A DNA stretch of 50,582 nt from Clostridium sp. Marseille-P2415. Its GTDB lineage: Bacteria > Bacillota > Clostridia > Lachnospirales > Lachnospiraceae. The notes beneath the pieces were generated by a model. That model was not told the DNA's origin, did not search any database, and worked only from the letters and a program-made list of their open reading frames with translations. The stretch lies in assembly GCF_900155545.1 (NCBI RefSeq), contig NZ_LT732526.1:3303381-3353962 (forward strand), given 5' to 3'. This document shows, one piece after another, positions 1 to 6,243 of this stretch (its first letter is position 1; each line of letters begins with the position of its first letter). A program made the translations under genes and the position numbers.

Positions 1-1
1 C

Positions 2-88
2 CTTAACCACAAACGAGTCCCTCTGATTAAACTTTATGAAAGGGCTTTGGCAAAATACCGCTGCCGCTCTAGTGGAAAATCTGCTTGA
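2..88 (+). pseudogene. 3' end of an IS91-type transposase (cut by window edge)
   Basis: Reading from base 2 gives a 28-residue tail (NHKRVPLIKLYERALAKYR...) ending at a TGA at 86-88. It matches the tail of the second transposase in this window (NHKPVSLQELYERAMRKYK, near 1530-1590). This C-terminal motif is typical of the IS91/IS801-like Y2 transposases. The rest lies outside the window, so whether the gene is intact is unknown. The small acidic gene that follows and the hairpin after it repeat the arrangement seen at 505-1913. Confidence 0.7.
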
Positions 89-142
89 TTTTCTATCCCA
101 TCTGTTTCATACTGGAAGTATTCAAAGATGGGAGGCGCTTCA

Positions 143-322
143 ATGGATCCAAAACAATTAGAGGAACTCAGACAAAAATATATCAAAAATCCTCCGGAAG
201 GCATGACTGCCAAGCTGGTAAAAGGTATGACCGATTCTGACTTGCTTGACATGCATTATTTCCTTATTGAGGATGATGACCTTGATGATGATGAATTTGA
301 AGAAGGGTTTTATATCTTCTAA
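143..322 (+). CDS. Small acidic companion protein of IS91-type element, copy 1
   Basis: A 59-residue protein of unknown function. The start at 143 was chosen because a GGGAGG ribosome binding site lies about 7 nt upstream; an in-frame ATG at 128 would sit before that site. The first half contains a KNPPEGMTA motif, the middle LLDMHYFL, and the tail is very acidic (DDDLDDDEFEE) ending in GFYIF. A paralogue of the same length lies at 1674-1853 with the same motifs in the same order, each time directly after an IS91-type transposase tail. The repeated linkage suggests a transposition accessory or regulatory protein, but that is inference. No known domain is recognised. Confidence 0.7.
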   Translation: MDPKQLEELRQKYIKNPPEGMTAKLVKGMTDSDLLDMHYFLIEDDDLDDDEFEEGFYIF

Positions 323-344
323 CTCAACATCGTCTGTTACCTAT

Positions 345-380
345 GCCCTGCTTTTGCAGGGCTATTTGTTTACATAAACC
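345..380 (+). terminator. Hairpin and conserved end sequence after companion gene, copy 1
   Basis: GCCCTGC-TTTT-GCAGGGC forms a 7-bp stem with a TTTT loop at 345-362, and TTTACATAAACC follows at 369-380. The same arrangement recurs at 1875-1913 with a different stem sequence but the same loop and trailing 12-mer. It may be an intrinsic terminator or a subterminal hairpin of the element, as IS91-family ends carry hairpins. Confidence 0.5.
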
Positions 381-504
381 ATAATTCGTGAGGAATTTCC
401 TATTATACAAGAAAGTGCCTTCGGCACTTCAGCTCCCCTGGCCCCTCAATCTTGAGGGGAATTAGGGGATTCCTTTCTCTGACTTCTTCTCTTATAATAG
501 TCTT

Positions 505-1652
505 ATGAACCTTTTGCAAAATATTTTTAGTGACCATTATGAAGAGATGATTTATACTCAGCATCCCCGCGACTCTGTCATTGAGAATGTGGATAAAATG
601 TTAAGCTGCGGCGATCCTTCTTTTGGCGGCACCATGTATGCCTGTCCTGGCTGCCGCTTTCTTAAGTTTCGTCCCTTTCGCTGCCACAGCCGTTTCTGCC
701 CCACCTGCGGCAACAAATATTCCATCGAGCGCTCTACTTCCATGGCTTCTAAGCTCATTTACTGTACACACCGGCATTGTGTCTTTACCATTCCGGAAGA
801 ACTCCGACACTATTTCCTTGATGACAGGACTCTTTTGCACTCCCTTTTTTCTGCTGTTCGTAGTGTTGTTCTTCGCATGTTCCACAACATTAATAAATCC
901 GAGTCCCTGATTCCCGGTTTTATCTGTGTTCTTCATACCTTCGGCCGCGACTTGAAATGGAATCCTCATATTCATTGTCTTATCTCCGAAGGCGGCGTTG
1001 GTTCTTCCCTTCAATGGCGCAGGGTTACTTACTTTCCCTTTGTTTTCCTGCGGTTTGCCTTCCGTATTTCCCTTCTTAACTTACTTCACTCCCGGCTTGG
1101 CGATTCTTTTAAGCAGATGAAAGCTTCCATTTATAACAATCATAAGGATGGTTTTTATGTCTATGCCGAATCCAAAGACTGTGAACCTGACATAGTCCTT
1201 AAATATGTTGGCCGATACCCTGGACGCCCTGTCATTGCCTCCTCCCGCATTGACTCTTATGATGGCGACACCGTTACGTTTCACTATAACAGGCATGAAG
1301 ACAACGCACTTGTCACTGAATTGATTCCTGTTATAGAATTTATTTCCAGACTGATCCAGCACATCCCGGAAAGACAGTTTAAAATGATCCGCTATTACGG
1401 ACTTTATGCCCGGCATAAAGAGCAGGACAAAAAACTTTATCGCATCCTTTAATCCTCTCTTCTTTTGGTTATGATCCTTTAAAATGCCCCTGTTGCGGGT
1501 GCATCATGGAGGTAATGGAAGTCTGTTACAACCACAAACCAGTCTCTCTGCAGGAACTATACGAAAGGGCCATGAGGAAATACAAAGGCAGGTCACCTGC
1601 ACAAAAAAACTATACAGTACACTCCTCCCATTCTAAAATCAAAGTATCTTAA
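505..1652 (+). pseudogene. IS91-type Y2 transposase, frameshifted near the C terminus
   Basis: Frame 1 (505-1452) encodes 315 residues. An N-terminal zinc-binding domain has CPGC and CHSRFCPTC at about residues 48-70. The HUH motif NPHIHCLISEGG is near residue 155, and the Y2-type motif KYVGRYPGRP near 235. Frame 1 then stops at 1450-1452. In frame 3 the sequence continues as SFGYDPLKCPCCG...EVCYNHKPVSLQELYERAM to a TAA at 1650-1652, which is the expected transposase C terminus. Roughly 20 residues between the two parts appear to be missing, consistent with a small out-of-frame deletion. No ribosome binding site precedes the ATG; a TATAAT at 493-498 would place transcription start at or near the ATG, so the mRNA may be leaderless. 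Confidence 0.8.
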
Positions 1653-1673
1653 TTTTAATTGGAGGTGGGCACT

Positions 1674-1853
1674 ATTACTAACAAAGAACTTGCAGCGAAA
1701 CTTCGCATAGAATATGCGAAAAATCCTCCGGACGGAATGACCGCTGCCGAAATCCTGCGCATGAAGGATGAAGTCCTTCTTGATATGGATTATTTTCTTC
1801 ACGAAAATGTATTTAGCGAAGATGATGAAAATGATGGTTTTTTTATATTTTAG
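1674..1853 (+). CDS. Small acidic companion protein of IS91-type element, copy 2
   Basis: Paralogue of the gene at 143-322: KNPPDGMTA, LLDMDYFL, an acidic tail (SEDDENDG) and final FFIF. GGAGGT at 1661-1666 is the obvious ribosome binding site. At the position matching the ATG of copy 1 there is an ATT (1674-1676), giving exactly 59 codons in both copies. In-frame TTG (1659) and GTG (1665) lie before or inside the ribosome binding site. The start is therefore an unusual ATT or has been lost by mutation. Function unknown; the gene begins about 21 nt after the transposase stop. Confidence 0.6.
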   Translation: MTNKELAAKLRIEYAKNPPDGMTAAEILRMKDEVLLDMDYFLHENVFSEDDENDGFFIF

Positions 1854-1874
1854 TCCAGCCCATCGTCTGTTTTT

Positions 1875-1913
1875 GATGCTCTGCTTTTGCAGAGCATCAA
1901 ATTTACATAAACC
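1875..1913 (+). terminator. Hairpin and conserved end sequence after companion gene, copy 2
   Basis: A 10-bp stem (GATGCTCTGC paired with GCAGAGCATC) closes a TTTT loop at 1875-1898, followed by TTTACATAAACC at 1902-1913. Compared with 345-380 the outer stem bases differ but still pair, which supports a conserved RNA or DNA structure rather than chance. Confidence 0.55.
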
Positions 1914-1942
1914 TTTTTACACGAGAACTTTTCTATCACATG

Positions 1943-1989
1943 AAAAAAGCTACATTCTCATTGGCTTATTACCAACAAAAATGTAGCTT
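1943..1989 (-). terminator. Intrinsic terminator of the tRNA-Phe/tRNA-Gly operon
   Basis: Read on the minus strand, AAGCTACATT (from 1989 to 1980) pairs with AATGTAGCTT (1956-1947) and is followed by a run of T (1948-1943). It lies 10 nt after the 3' end of tRNA-Gly. Confidence 0.75.
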
Positions 1990-1998
1990 ATAACTTGA

Positions 1999-2069
1999 AG
2001 CGGGTGATGGGAATCGAACCCACGTATCCAGCTTGGAAGGCTGGTGTTCTACCATTGAACTACACCCGC
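1999..2069 (-). tRNA. tRNA-Gly (anticodon TCC)
   Basis: A 71-nt cloverleaf: acceptor GCGGGTG/CACCCGC with discriminator T, anticodon loop CTTCCAA giving TCC, and T-arm GGGTTCGATTCCC. CCA is not encoded. It is the second gene of an operon after tRNA-Phe. Confidence 0.95.
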
Positions 2070-2112
2070 GCAGAACTCAAAAAGCATTTCAAAAGTGCTC
2101 TAAAAAGCACAA

Positions 2113-2185
<73 letters not shown>

Positions 2186-2207
2186 ACAATCAATTACAAC
2201 ATGAATA

Positions 2208-2236
2208 ATTCTACAGGATTTCTCCTGTCTTGTCAA
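2208..2236 (-). promoter_or_regulatory. Promoter of the tRNA-Phe/tRNA-Gly operon
   Basis: On the minus strand a TTGACA -35 (2236-2231) and TAGAAT -10 (2213-2208) are separated by 17 bp, and tRNA-Phe starts 22 bp beyond the -10. The 33-bp repeat at 2241-2273 lies directly upstream of the -35. Confidence 0.8.
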
Positions 2237-2240
2237 GCTA

Positions 2241-2273
2241 AGTTTTCTAAATTATGTCAAAAAATTCATGATC
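2241..2273. repeat. 33-bp direct repeat, left copy
   Basis: Identical over 33 bp to 4764-4796 (starts AGTTTTCTAAATTATG, ends TTCATGATC). The two copies bound the PadR and flavoprotein genes. The left copy abuts the tRNA operon promoter. Confidence 0.85.
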
Positions 2274-2289
2274 CTAAAATACTTCTTTA

Positions 2290-2328
2290 TTGACACTATT
2301 ATAATTTTATAATATTATAATTTTATAA
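2290..2328 (+). promoter_or_regulatory. padR-type promoter with tandem AT-rich operator
   Basis: TTGACA at 2290-2295 and TATTAT at 2313-2318 are separated by 17 bp. The 16-mer TATTATAATTTTATAA occurs twice in tandem (2297-2312 and 2313-2328) and is itself a near-palindrome. It covers the spacer and -10, a position where PadR-family proteins commonly bind to repress their own operon. Autoregulation is inferred. Confidence 0.6.
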
Positions 2329-2348
2329 TATAATCTGGAGGCACAGAC

Positions 2349-2897
2349 ATGTCACTTTCCCATAGCATATTAGGATTTCTCTCCTATGGAAGCATGACCG
2401 GTTATGATTTGGCCAAAGCGTTCGGATCATCCGTTAAATTTTTTTGGTATGCACAGACCAGTCATATTTATCATGAACTGAATAAGCTGGAACAAAAACA
2501 GTTTGTCACCTGTGAAATCATCGTTCAAACGGAAAAGCCAAACAAAAAGCTCTACTCCATCACTGAGAGCGGAAAAAATGAATTCTTACGCTGGCTTTCA
2601 AGTGAAAACCATGAATTTTCCAAGGGGATCAAGAACGCATTTTTAATGAAGGTGTTTTTTTCAGGCTGCAAACCGCCGGATCAATGCATTGCCATGTTAA
2701 AAAGCTTTTCCGATGACTGCAAAAAATATCTCATTGAAATGAATGATATTCCCACCAGCATTGACCATTATGGCAAGCTTGTTAAACCTTATGAAAAGGT
2801 CTACTGGAATTTTACCGCAGATTTCGGTTACAGTTATATCCAGATGTGCATAGACTGGGCAGACCGGTGTATAAAAAAATTGGAGGAATTCGAATGA
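2349..2897 (+). CDS. PadR family transcriptional regulator
   Basis: A 182-aa protein with an N-terminal winged helix (about residues 5-80: ILGFLSYGSMTGYDL...SHIYHELNKLEQ...KPNKKLYSITESGK) and a C-terminal helical dimerisation region (about 95-180) of the Vir/PadR type. GGAGG lies at 2336-2340, about 8 nt before the ATG. The stop overlaps the start of the next gene (ATGA), so the two are probably co-translated. PadR proteins usually sense small toxic or phenolic compounds and repress adjacent genes; the ligand here is unknown. Confidence 0.9.
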   Translation: MSLSHSILGFLSYGSMTGYDLAKAFGSSVKFFWYAQTSHIYHELNKLEQKQFVTCEIIVQTEKPNKKLYSITESGKNEFLRWLSSENHEFSKGIKNAFLMKVFFSGCKPPDQCIAMLKSFSDDCKKYLIEMNDIPTSIDHYGKLVKPYEKVYWNFTADFGYSYIQMCIDWADRCIKKLEEFE

Positions 2898-4525
2898 ACG
2901 TGCTCGTACTAAACGGAAGTCCCAAAGGGGAAAAAAGCAATACTATACAGCTGACTAACGCATTCTTAGAGGGTATGGCGGAACGCACCGCACTGGATAT
3001 TGATGTTCTGACTGTTTCTAATATGAATATCAAGCCATGCGTCGGCTGCTTTCATTGCTGGAGCAAAACCCCCGGCAAATGCTGTATCCATGACGATATG
3101 GCTTCTGTTATTGAAAAAATGCTGGCTTCTGACATCATAATCTGGAACTTTCCTCTTTATTATTATGGTTTGCCCTCACAGCTAAAAGCAGTCATTGACC
3201 GCCAGCTGCCCATGAATCTGCCGTTCATGGAAAAGGGAGCCAAGAACGGCTCAGACAGCGGTTCCCATCCTCCCAGATACGATATGACAGGCAAACGTTA
3301 TGTCTTAATTTCCACCTGTGGGTTCTATACTCCAAAGGGCAATTATGATTCCGTTAACCTTCAGTTCGATCATTACCTGGGTAAGGGAAATTACGAAACC
3401 CTTTATTGCGGACAAGGGGAACTTTTTGGTGTACCGGAATTGCGCAGCCGTACCGAAAAATATCTTCAGAACGTCAAAACCGCAGGAGCAGAGTTTGCAT
3501 CCAGCGGAATTACTGCCGTGACCAAAGAAACACTAAATGAACTTTTGTATTCGAGAGATGTTTTTGAACAAATGGCAAACGCAAGCTGGGAGGCGGAAGC
3601 TGAGTCCCCGTACCGTTCTGACCAGGCTCATGACAGCTCCCTGTCTTTTACAAAGCAGATGGCCGCTTTCTATAATCCGGCTGCCTGGGATGGAACAGAT
3701 AAAGTCCTGGAAATGCACTACATCGATGTCGGTAAGACATACCAGATCATGCTAGGTAAAAACGGTCATAAACTTTTATCAGAAAACTTTTTGCCTCCCA
3801 CCACTAAAATAGAAACACCTCTTTCTATATGGATGAGTATTGCAAAGGGAGAATTGGACGGCCAAGCCGCCATGATGGAGCACAAATACCGGGTGGAAGG
3901 TGACTTAAACTTAATGATTCACTGGAATGATTTTTTCGGACCGGGGGTGAATGCAAAAAAAGCAGCCGGTAACCCGATTCCTGAAAAGAGAACCAATATG
4001 GCTCTTATGCTGTTTCCCTGGTTTCCCATATGGTTTTTCATGGCTGTCAATCCAGGCATTGGAGGAGTTCTGGGAATTGCTGCAGGCGCGATCCTGCCTT
4101 TCTCATTTTTTAAATACAAAGCAACCATTTTTGAATGCATTTCCGGATTAACGGCATCATGCATCGGTTTACTCGCAGTATTTGGCTTTCCTGTTTCCAT
4201 ACTTTTACCGGCTTCCTACCTGCTTTTTGGAATCATGTGGAGCGTTACCGTTTTTTTAAAGATACCGCTGACCGCATACTACTCCATGTATGGATACGGA
4301 GCAGAAAAAGCCCTTAAAAACCTTCTCTTTATGAGAACCAACCGGATATTAACCGCGTGTTGGGGCTTCCTTTATCTTATCACTCCCATATGGACCTACT
4401 TTTTCATGCAGAACAGGCCCGCCATGCTCTTAGGTATTGTTAACTCCATTCTGCCTGCATTTTTGGGTATTTTCACCAATTGGTTTCAAAAATGGTATCC
4501 ATCCTATTATGCAGAGAAATGTTAA
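2894..4525 (+). CDS. Flavodoxin-fold oxidoreductase fused to SCP2-like and membrane domains
   Basis: 543 residues. The start at 2894 uses the GGAGG at 2882-2886 and overlaps the padR stop. Residues 1 to about 210 are a flavodoxin-like NAD(P)H/FMN reductase: VLNGSPKGEKSNT is the phosphate-binding loop, and CVGCFHCWSKTPGKC followed by HDDM is the cysteine motif common in this family. Residues about 260-350 resemble an SCP2 sterol-carrier-like domain (hydrophobic pocket type, PTTKIETPLSIWMSIAKG). From about 365 to the end there are five or six hydrophobic segments. This suggests membrane-associated reduction of a lipophilic substrate such as a quinone-like or phenolic compound under PadR control. 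The substrate is not known, and the SCP2 call is by pattern only. Confidence 0.75.
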   Translation: MNVLVLNGSPKGEKSNTIQLTNAFLEGMAERTALDIDVLTVSNMNIKPCVGCFHCWSKTPGKCCIHDDMASVIEKMLASDIIIWNFPLYYYGLPSQLKAVIDRQLPMNLPFMEKGAKNGSDSGSHPPRYDMTGKRYVLISTCGFYTPKGNYDSVNLQFDHYLGKGNYETLYCGQGELFGVPELRSRTEKYLQNVKTAGAEFASSGITAVTKETLNELLYSRDVFEQMANASWEAEAESPYRSDQAHDSSLSFTKQMAAFYNPAAWDGTDKVLEMHYIDVGKTYQIMLGKNGHKLLSENFLPPTTKIETPLSIWMSIAKGELDGQAAMMEHKYRVEGDLNLMIHWNDFFGPGVNAKKAAGNPIPEKRTNMALMLFPWFPIWFFMAVNPGIGGVLGIAAGAILPFSFFKYKATIFECISGLTASCIGLLAVFGFPVSILLPASYLLFGIMWSVTVFLKIPLTAYYSMYGYGAEKALKNLLFMRTNRILTACWGFLYLITPIWTYFFMQNRPAMLLGIVNSILPAFLGIFTNWFQKWYPSYYAEKC

Positions 4526-4815
4526 ACCATATGAAAGTTGTCCTCTTATATTTATAAAATAAAACTTGAGTTTCTGCAGATTTATCCACAAATCCTGATT
4601 TCATCCGCTTTGTTATATATTTCTCCCAAAGTCCGGTTCCGGCGGGGCTTGTTAAAGTGCTTCTAATTCTGTGACTGCCCATCATGATTCTTTCAAAAAT
4701 TGGCAGAGTGGTACTTTAGAAATATATATTGATTTATTAATTACAGTTTGCGGAAACTCAAGAAGTTTTCTAAATTATGTCAAAAAATTCATGATCTCCA
4801 CCCTTATTCTTTTTC
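4526..4815. other. 290-bp gap between convergent genes
   Basis: AT-rich non-coding stretch between the flavoprotein gene and the convergent marR-type gene. The only structure seen is the right copy of the 33-bp repeat at 4764-4796. No convincing gene or terminator was found. Confidence 0.5.
4764..4796. repeat. 33-bp direct repeat, right copy
   Basis: Perfect match to 2241-2273, 2,523 bp away in the same orientation. It lies 20 bp beyond the stop of the convergent MarR gene. Confidence 0.85.
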
Positions 4816-5307
4816 TTAAAGCCATTCGTTTAATAAATCATCTATGAAATTATTTATGGTATTTAATTCTTTTTTATTATATTGACAAAGCAGATCCGCC
4901 AATTTTTTATTTTCAATTTCATGGAGCTTCCCATGAATATTAAAAATTTCTTTCCCGGATACGGTCAAGGTATAATATCGTTCTTTCTTATTGTTTTCCA
5001 AACGGTTTACCTCTATCAACCCTTTCTCCAGCAGCTTCACTGTTATTTTAGATATGGCTCCTTTTGTCATATTCAATTGTTTTGAAATAAAGGTCGTATT
5101 GCATGGACGGTTCTTACCGATACAGTCAATGACATGAATTTCTGAAAGTAAAAGGTTCTTAATTTCTTTATTGTTATATCCGTTTTCTGTCATCATTTCA
5201 TTTAGAGATTTTTTATGGTCCTGAATACTGCCATTTATGGCATCAAATAAATTCGTCATCTTATTTAACAATAAATCAATTTCTAATTTCCCGCATTCGT
5301 TGCTCAC
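4816..5307 (-). CDS. MarR family transcriptional regulator
   Basis: 163 aa with a central winged helix (about residues 55-125: LLLSEIHVIDCIG...FISKQLNMTKGAISKITVKLLEKGLIEVNR, then the wing NNKKERYYTLTVSGK). The flanking helices are typical of MarR dimers. It is divergent from the cyclase-family gene at 5472, and the shared intergenic region holds several GAAACAAT-type motifs, so it probably controls both itself and that gene. The effector is unknown. Confidence 0.88.
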   Translation of the reverse strand: MSNECGKLEIDLLLNKMTNLFDAINGSIQDHKKSLNEMMTENGYNNKEIKNLLLSEIHVIDCIGKNRPCNTTFISKQLNMTKGAISKITVKLLEKGLIEVNRLENNKKERYYTLTVSGKEIFNIHGKLHEIENKKLADLLCQYNKKELNTINNFIDDLLNEWL

Positions 5308-5331
5308 AGTACCTGACTCCTTCTATCATAA

Positions 5332-5449
5332 TTTCTTAAGAAACAATTATATTATACTGCTTATAAAGAATCTGTCAATATATTTCAAAAAATAGTTTAC
5401 AAAGAAACAATAATGAGTTATATTAATATTGTTTCCCGGGAAAACAAAT
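5332..5449. promoter_or_regulatory. Divergent promoters and operators of the MarR/cyclase pair
   Basis: Minus strand: TTGACA (5378-5373), 16 bp, TATAAT (5356-5351) for marR. Plus strand: TTTACA (5396-5401), 17 bp, TATATT (5419-5424) for the cyclase. GAAACAAT occurs at about 5340-5347 (in the palindrome TTTCTTAAGAAA, 5332-5343) and at about 5404-5411 in the cyclase spacer. Its complement ATTGTTTC lies just after the cyclase -10, in TTGTTTcccgggAAAACAA. The placement fits repression of both promoters. Confidence 0.65.
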
Positions 5450-5471
5450 ATTTTTTAGGAGGTATAAAAAA

Positions 5472-6050
5472 TTGAAGATTGATTTAAGTTACAAAGTGGA
5501 TAAAAAATTGCTGGAAGCATTAGGATTGGCTACCAAAGAGATCGCATCGGATATTGATAAGACCGGACATGTAGGTACACATTTCGATGTTATGGGCAGG
5601 GAATATTCCGTAGATAATATCATAACTCAAGGCAGGATATATGATATAAGCCATATAAAAGCCAGTGAAGTAAAAACAGAAGACCTTGATCTGACTTCGG
5701 TGAAAGAGAAGGATTTTGTAATATTTCACACGGGAATTTTGAAACGATTTGGTTATGGAACAAAAGAGTACTTTTCAAATTATACTGAATTATCAGATGA
5801 ACTGATCGATTATCTGCTTAGCAAAAAGATAAGCTATATCGGTGTGGATATGGGAGGTGTCAAAGGGCCCAAGGATCATCCGCGTATCGATCAGTACTGT
5901 GCCGACAGGGGAGTTTTTATCATTGAGAATCTGAATAATCTGGAATTACTGTTAGAAAAAGCGGATAACAAACCATTTAAAGTGTATAATTTCCCGGTTA
6001 ATTTTGATGGATTTTCAGGAATACCCTGCAGGGTAGTTGCTGAAGTATAA
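5472..6050 (+). CDS. Cyclase family protein (kynurenine formamidase-like hydrolase)
   Basis: 192 aa. It starts with TTG, 8 nt after AGGAGGT (5457-5463). The metal-binding motif HVGTHFD (HxGTHxD) at about residues 33-39 marks the cyclase/metal-dependent amidohydrolase family, followed by DISHI and the late IGVDMGGVKGPKDHPRID segment. Members hydrolyse N-formyl or cyclic amide bonds; the substrate is not predictable here. It is slightly shorter than typical members (about 200-220 aa). Regulation is probably by the divergent MarR protein. Confidence 0.82.
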   Translation: MKIDLSYKVDKKLLEALGLATKEIASDIDKTGHVGTHFDVMGREYSVDNIITQGRIYDISHIKASEVKTEDLDLTSVKEKDFVIFHTGILKRFGYGTKEYFSNYTELSDELIDYLLSKKISYIGVDMGGVKGPKDHPRIDQYCADRGVFIIENLNNLELLLEKADNKPFKVYNFPVNFDGFSGIPCRVVAEV

Positions 6051-6083
6051 TTGAAACGAAATTCCCATATCCTATATTTACTA

Positions 6084-6112
6084 TTGTCAAAACTGTTAAA
6101 AAGTATTATAAT
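6084..6112 (+). promoter_or_regulatory. Promoter of the fluoride riboswitch/antiporter unit
   Basis: TTGTCA (6084-6089), 17-bp spacer, TATAAT (6107-6112). Transcription would start about 7-9 bp before the riboswitch. Confidence 0.75.
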
Positions 6113-6118
6113 ACCGAA

Positions 6119-6214
6119 TTAAGGGAATGAAGTTCTCCCTTGGGTCAGACCCTGAACCGCTTATAAAGCTGATGACTTCTGTGATGATAGAATCGCAGAT
6201 GCATCAGCTTTTTT
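6119..6214 (+). promoter_or_regulatory. Fluoride (crcB-type) riboswitch with terminator
   Basis: The aptamer (about 6119-6182) shows the signature GGGAATGAAGTTCTCCC, then AACCGC, a short stem and GCTGATGACTTCT, as in the crcB motif. AAGCTGATG (6166-6174) also pairs with CATCAGCTT (6202-6210), which is followed by a T run (6209-6214), forming an intrinsic terminator. Because the aptamer and the terminator share GCTGATG, ligand binding should prevent termination, so the antiporter would be switched on by fluoride. Confidence 0.85.
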
Positions 6215-6243
6215 GATCGTATGCGTAGATTGGAGAAAAACAT

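Larger units (their letters stand above)
2..1913 (+). mobile_element. Two tandem IS91-type elements (first truncated at window edge)
   Basis: The region holds two units with the same order: transposase tail, 59-aa acidic gene, hairpin with TTTT loop, then TTTACATAAACC. Unit 1 ends at about 380 and unit 2 runs from about 381 to 1913. The start of unit 2 carries further hairpins (AAGTGCC-TTC-GGCACTT around 413-429 and CCCCT-caatctt-GAGGGG around 443-459), possibly its other terminus. Exact ends were not determined; IS91-family elements do not generate target duplications, so no flanking repeat is expected. Confidence 0.55.

Noticed and set aside
601-1416. Long minus-strand open frames within the transposase gene
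   Set aside because: They are antisense to the transposase, which has clear zinc-finger and HUH motifs; they have no recognisable product.
345-1898. CRISPR-like repeats
   Set aside because: The repeated hairpins at 345 and 1875 are only two, about 1.5 kb apart, and belong to tandem IS units; there is no regular spacer array anywhere in the window.
4473-4685. Minus-strand open frame in the gap after the flavoprotein gene
   Set aside because: No ribosome binding site, overlaps the 3' end of a well-supported gene, no recognisable motif.
2241-4796. A complete integrative element with tRNA attachment site
   Set aside because: The 33-bp repeats do not lie in the tRNA gene itself, and no integrase or excisionase is encoded between them; only a cassette or scar can be claimed.
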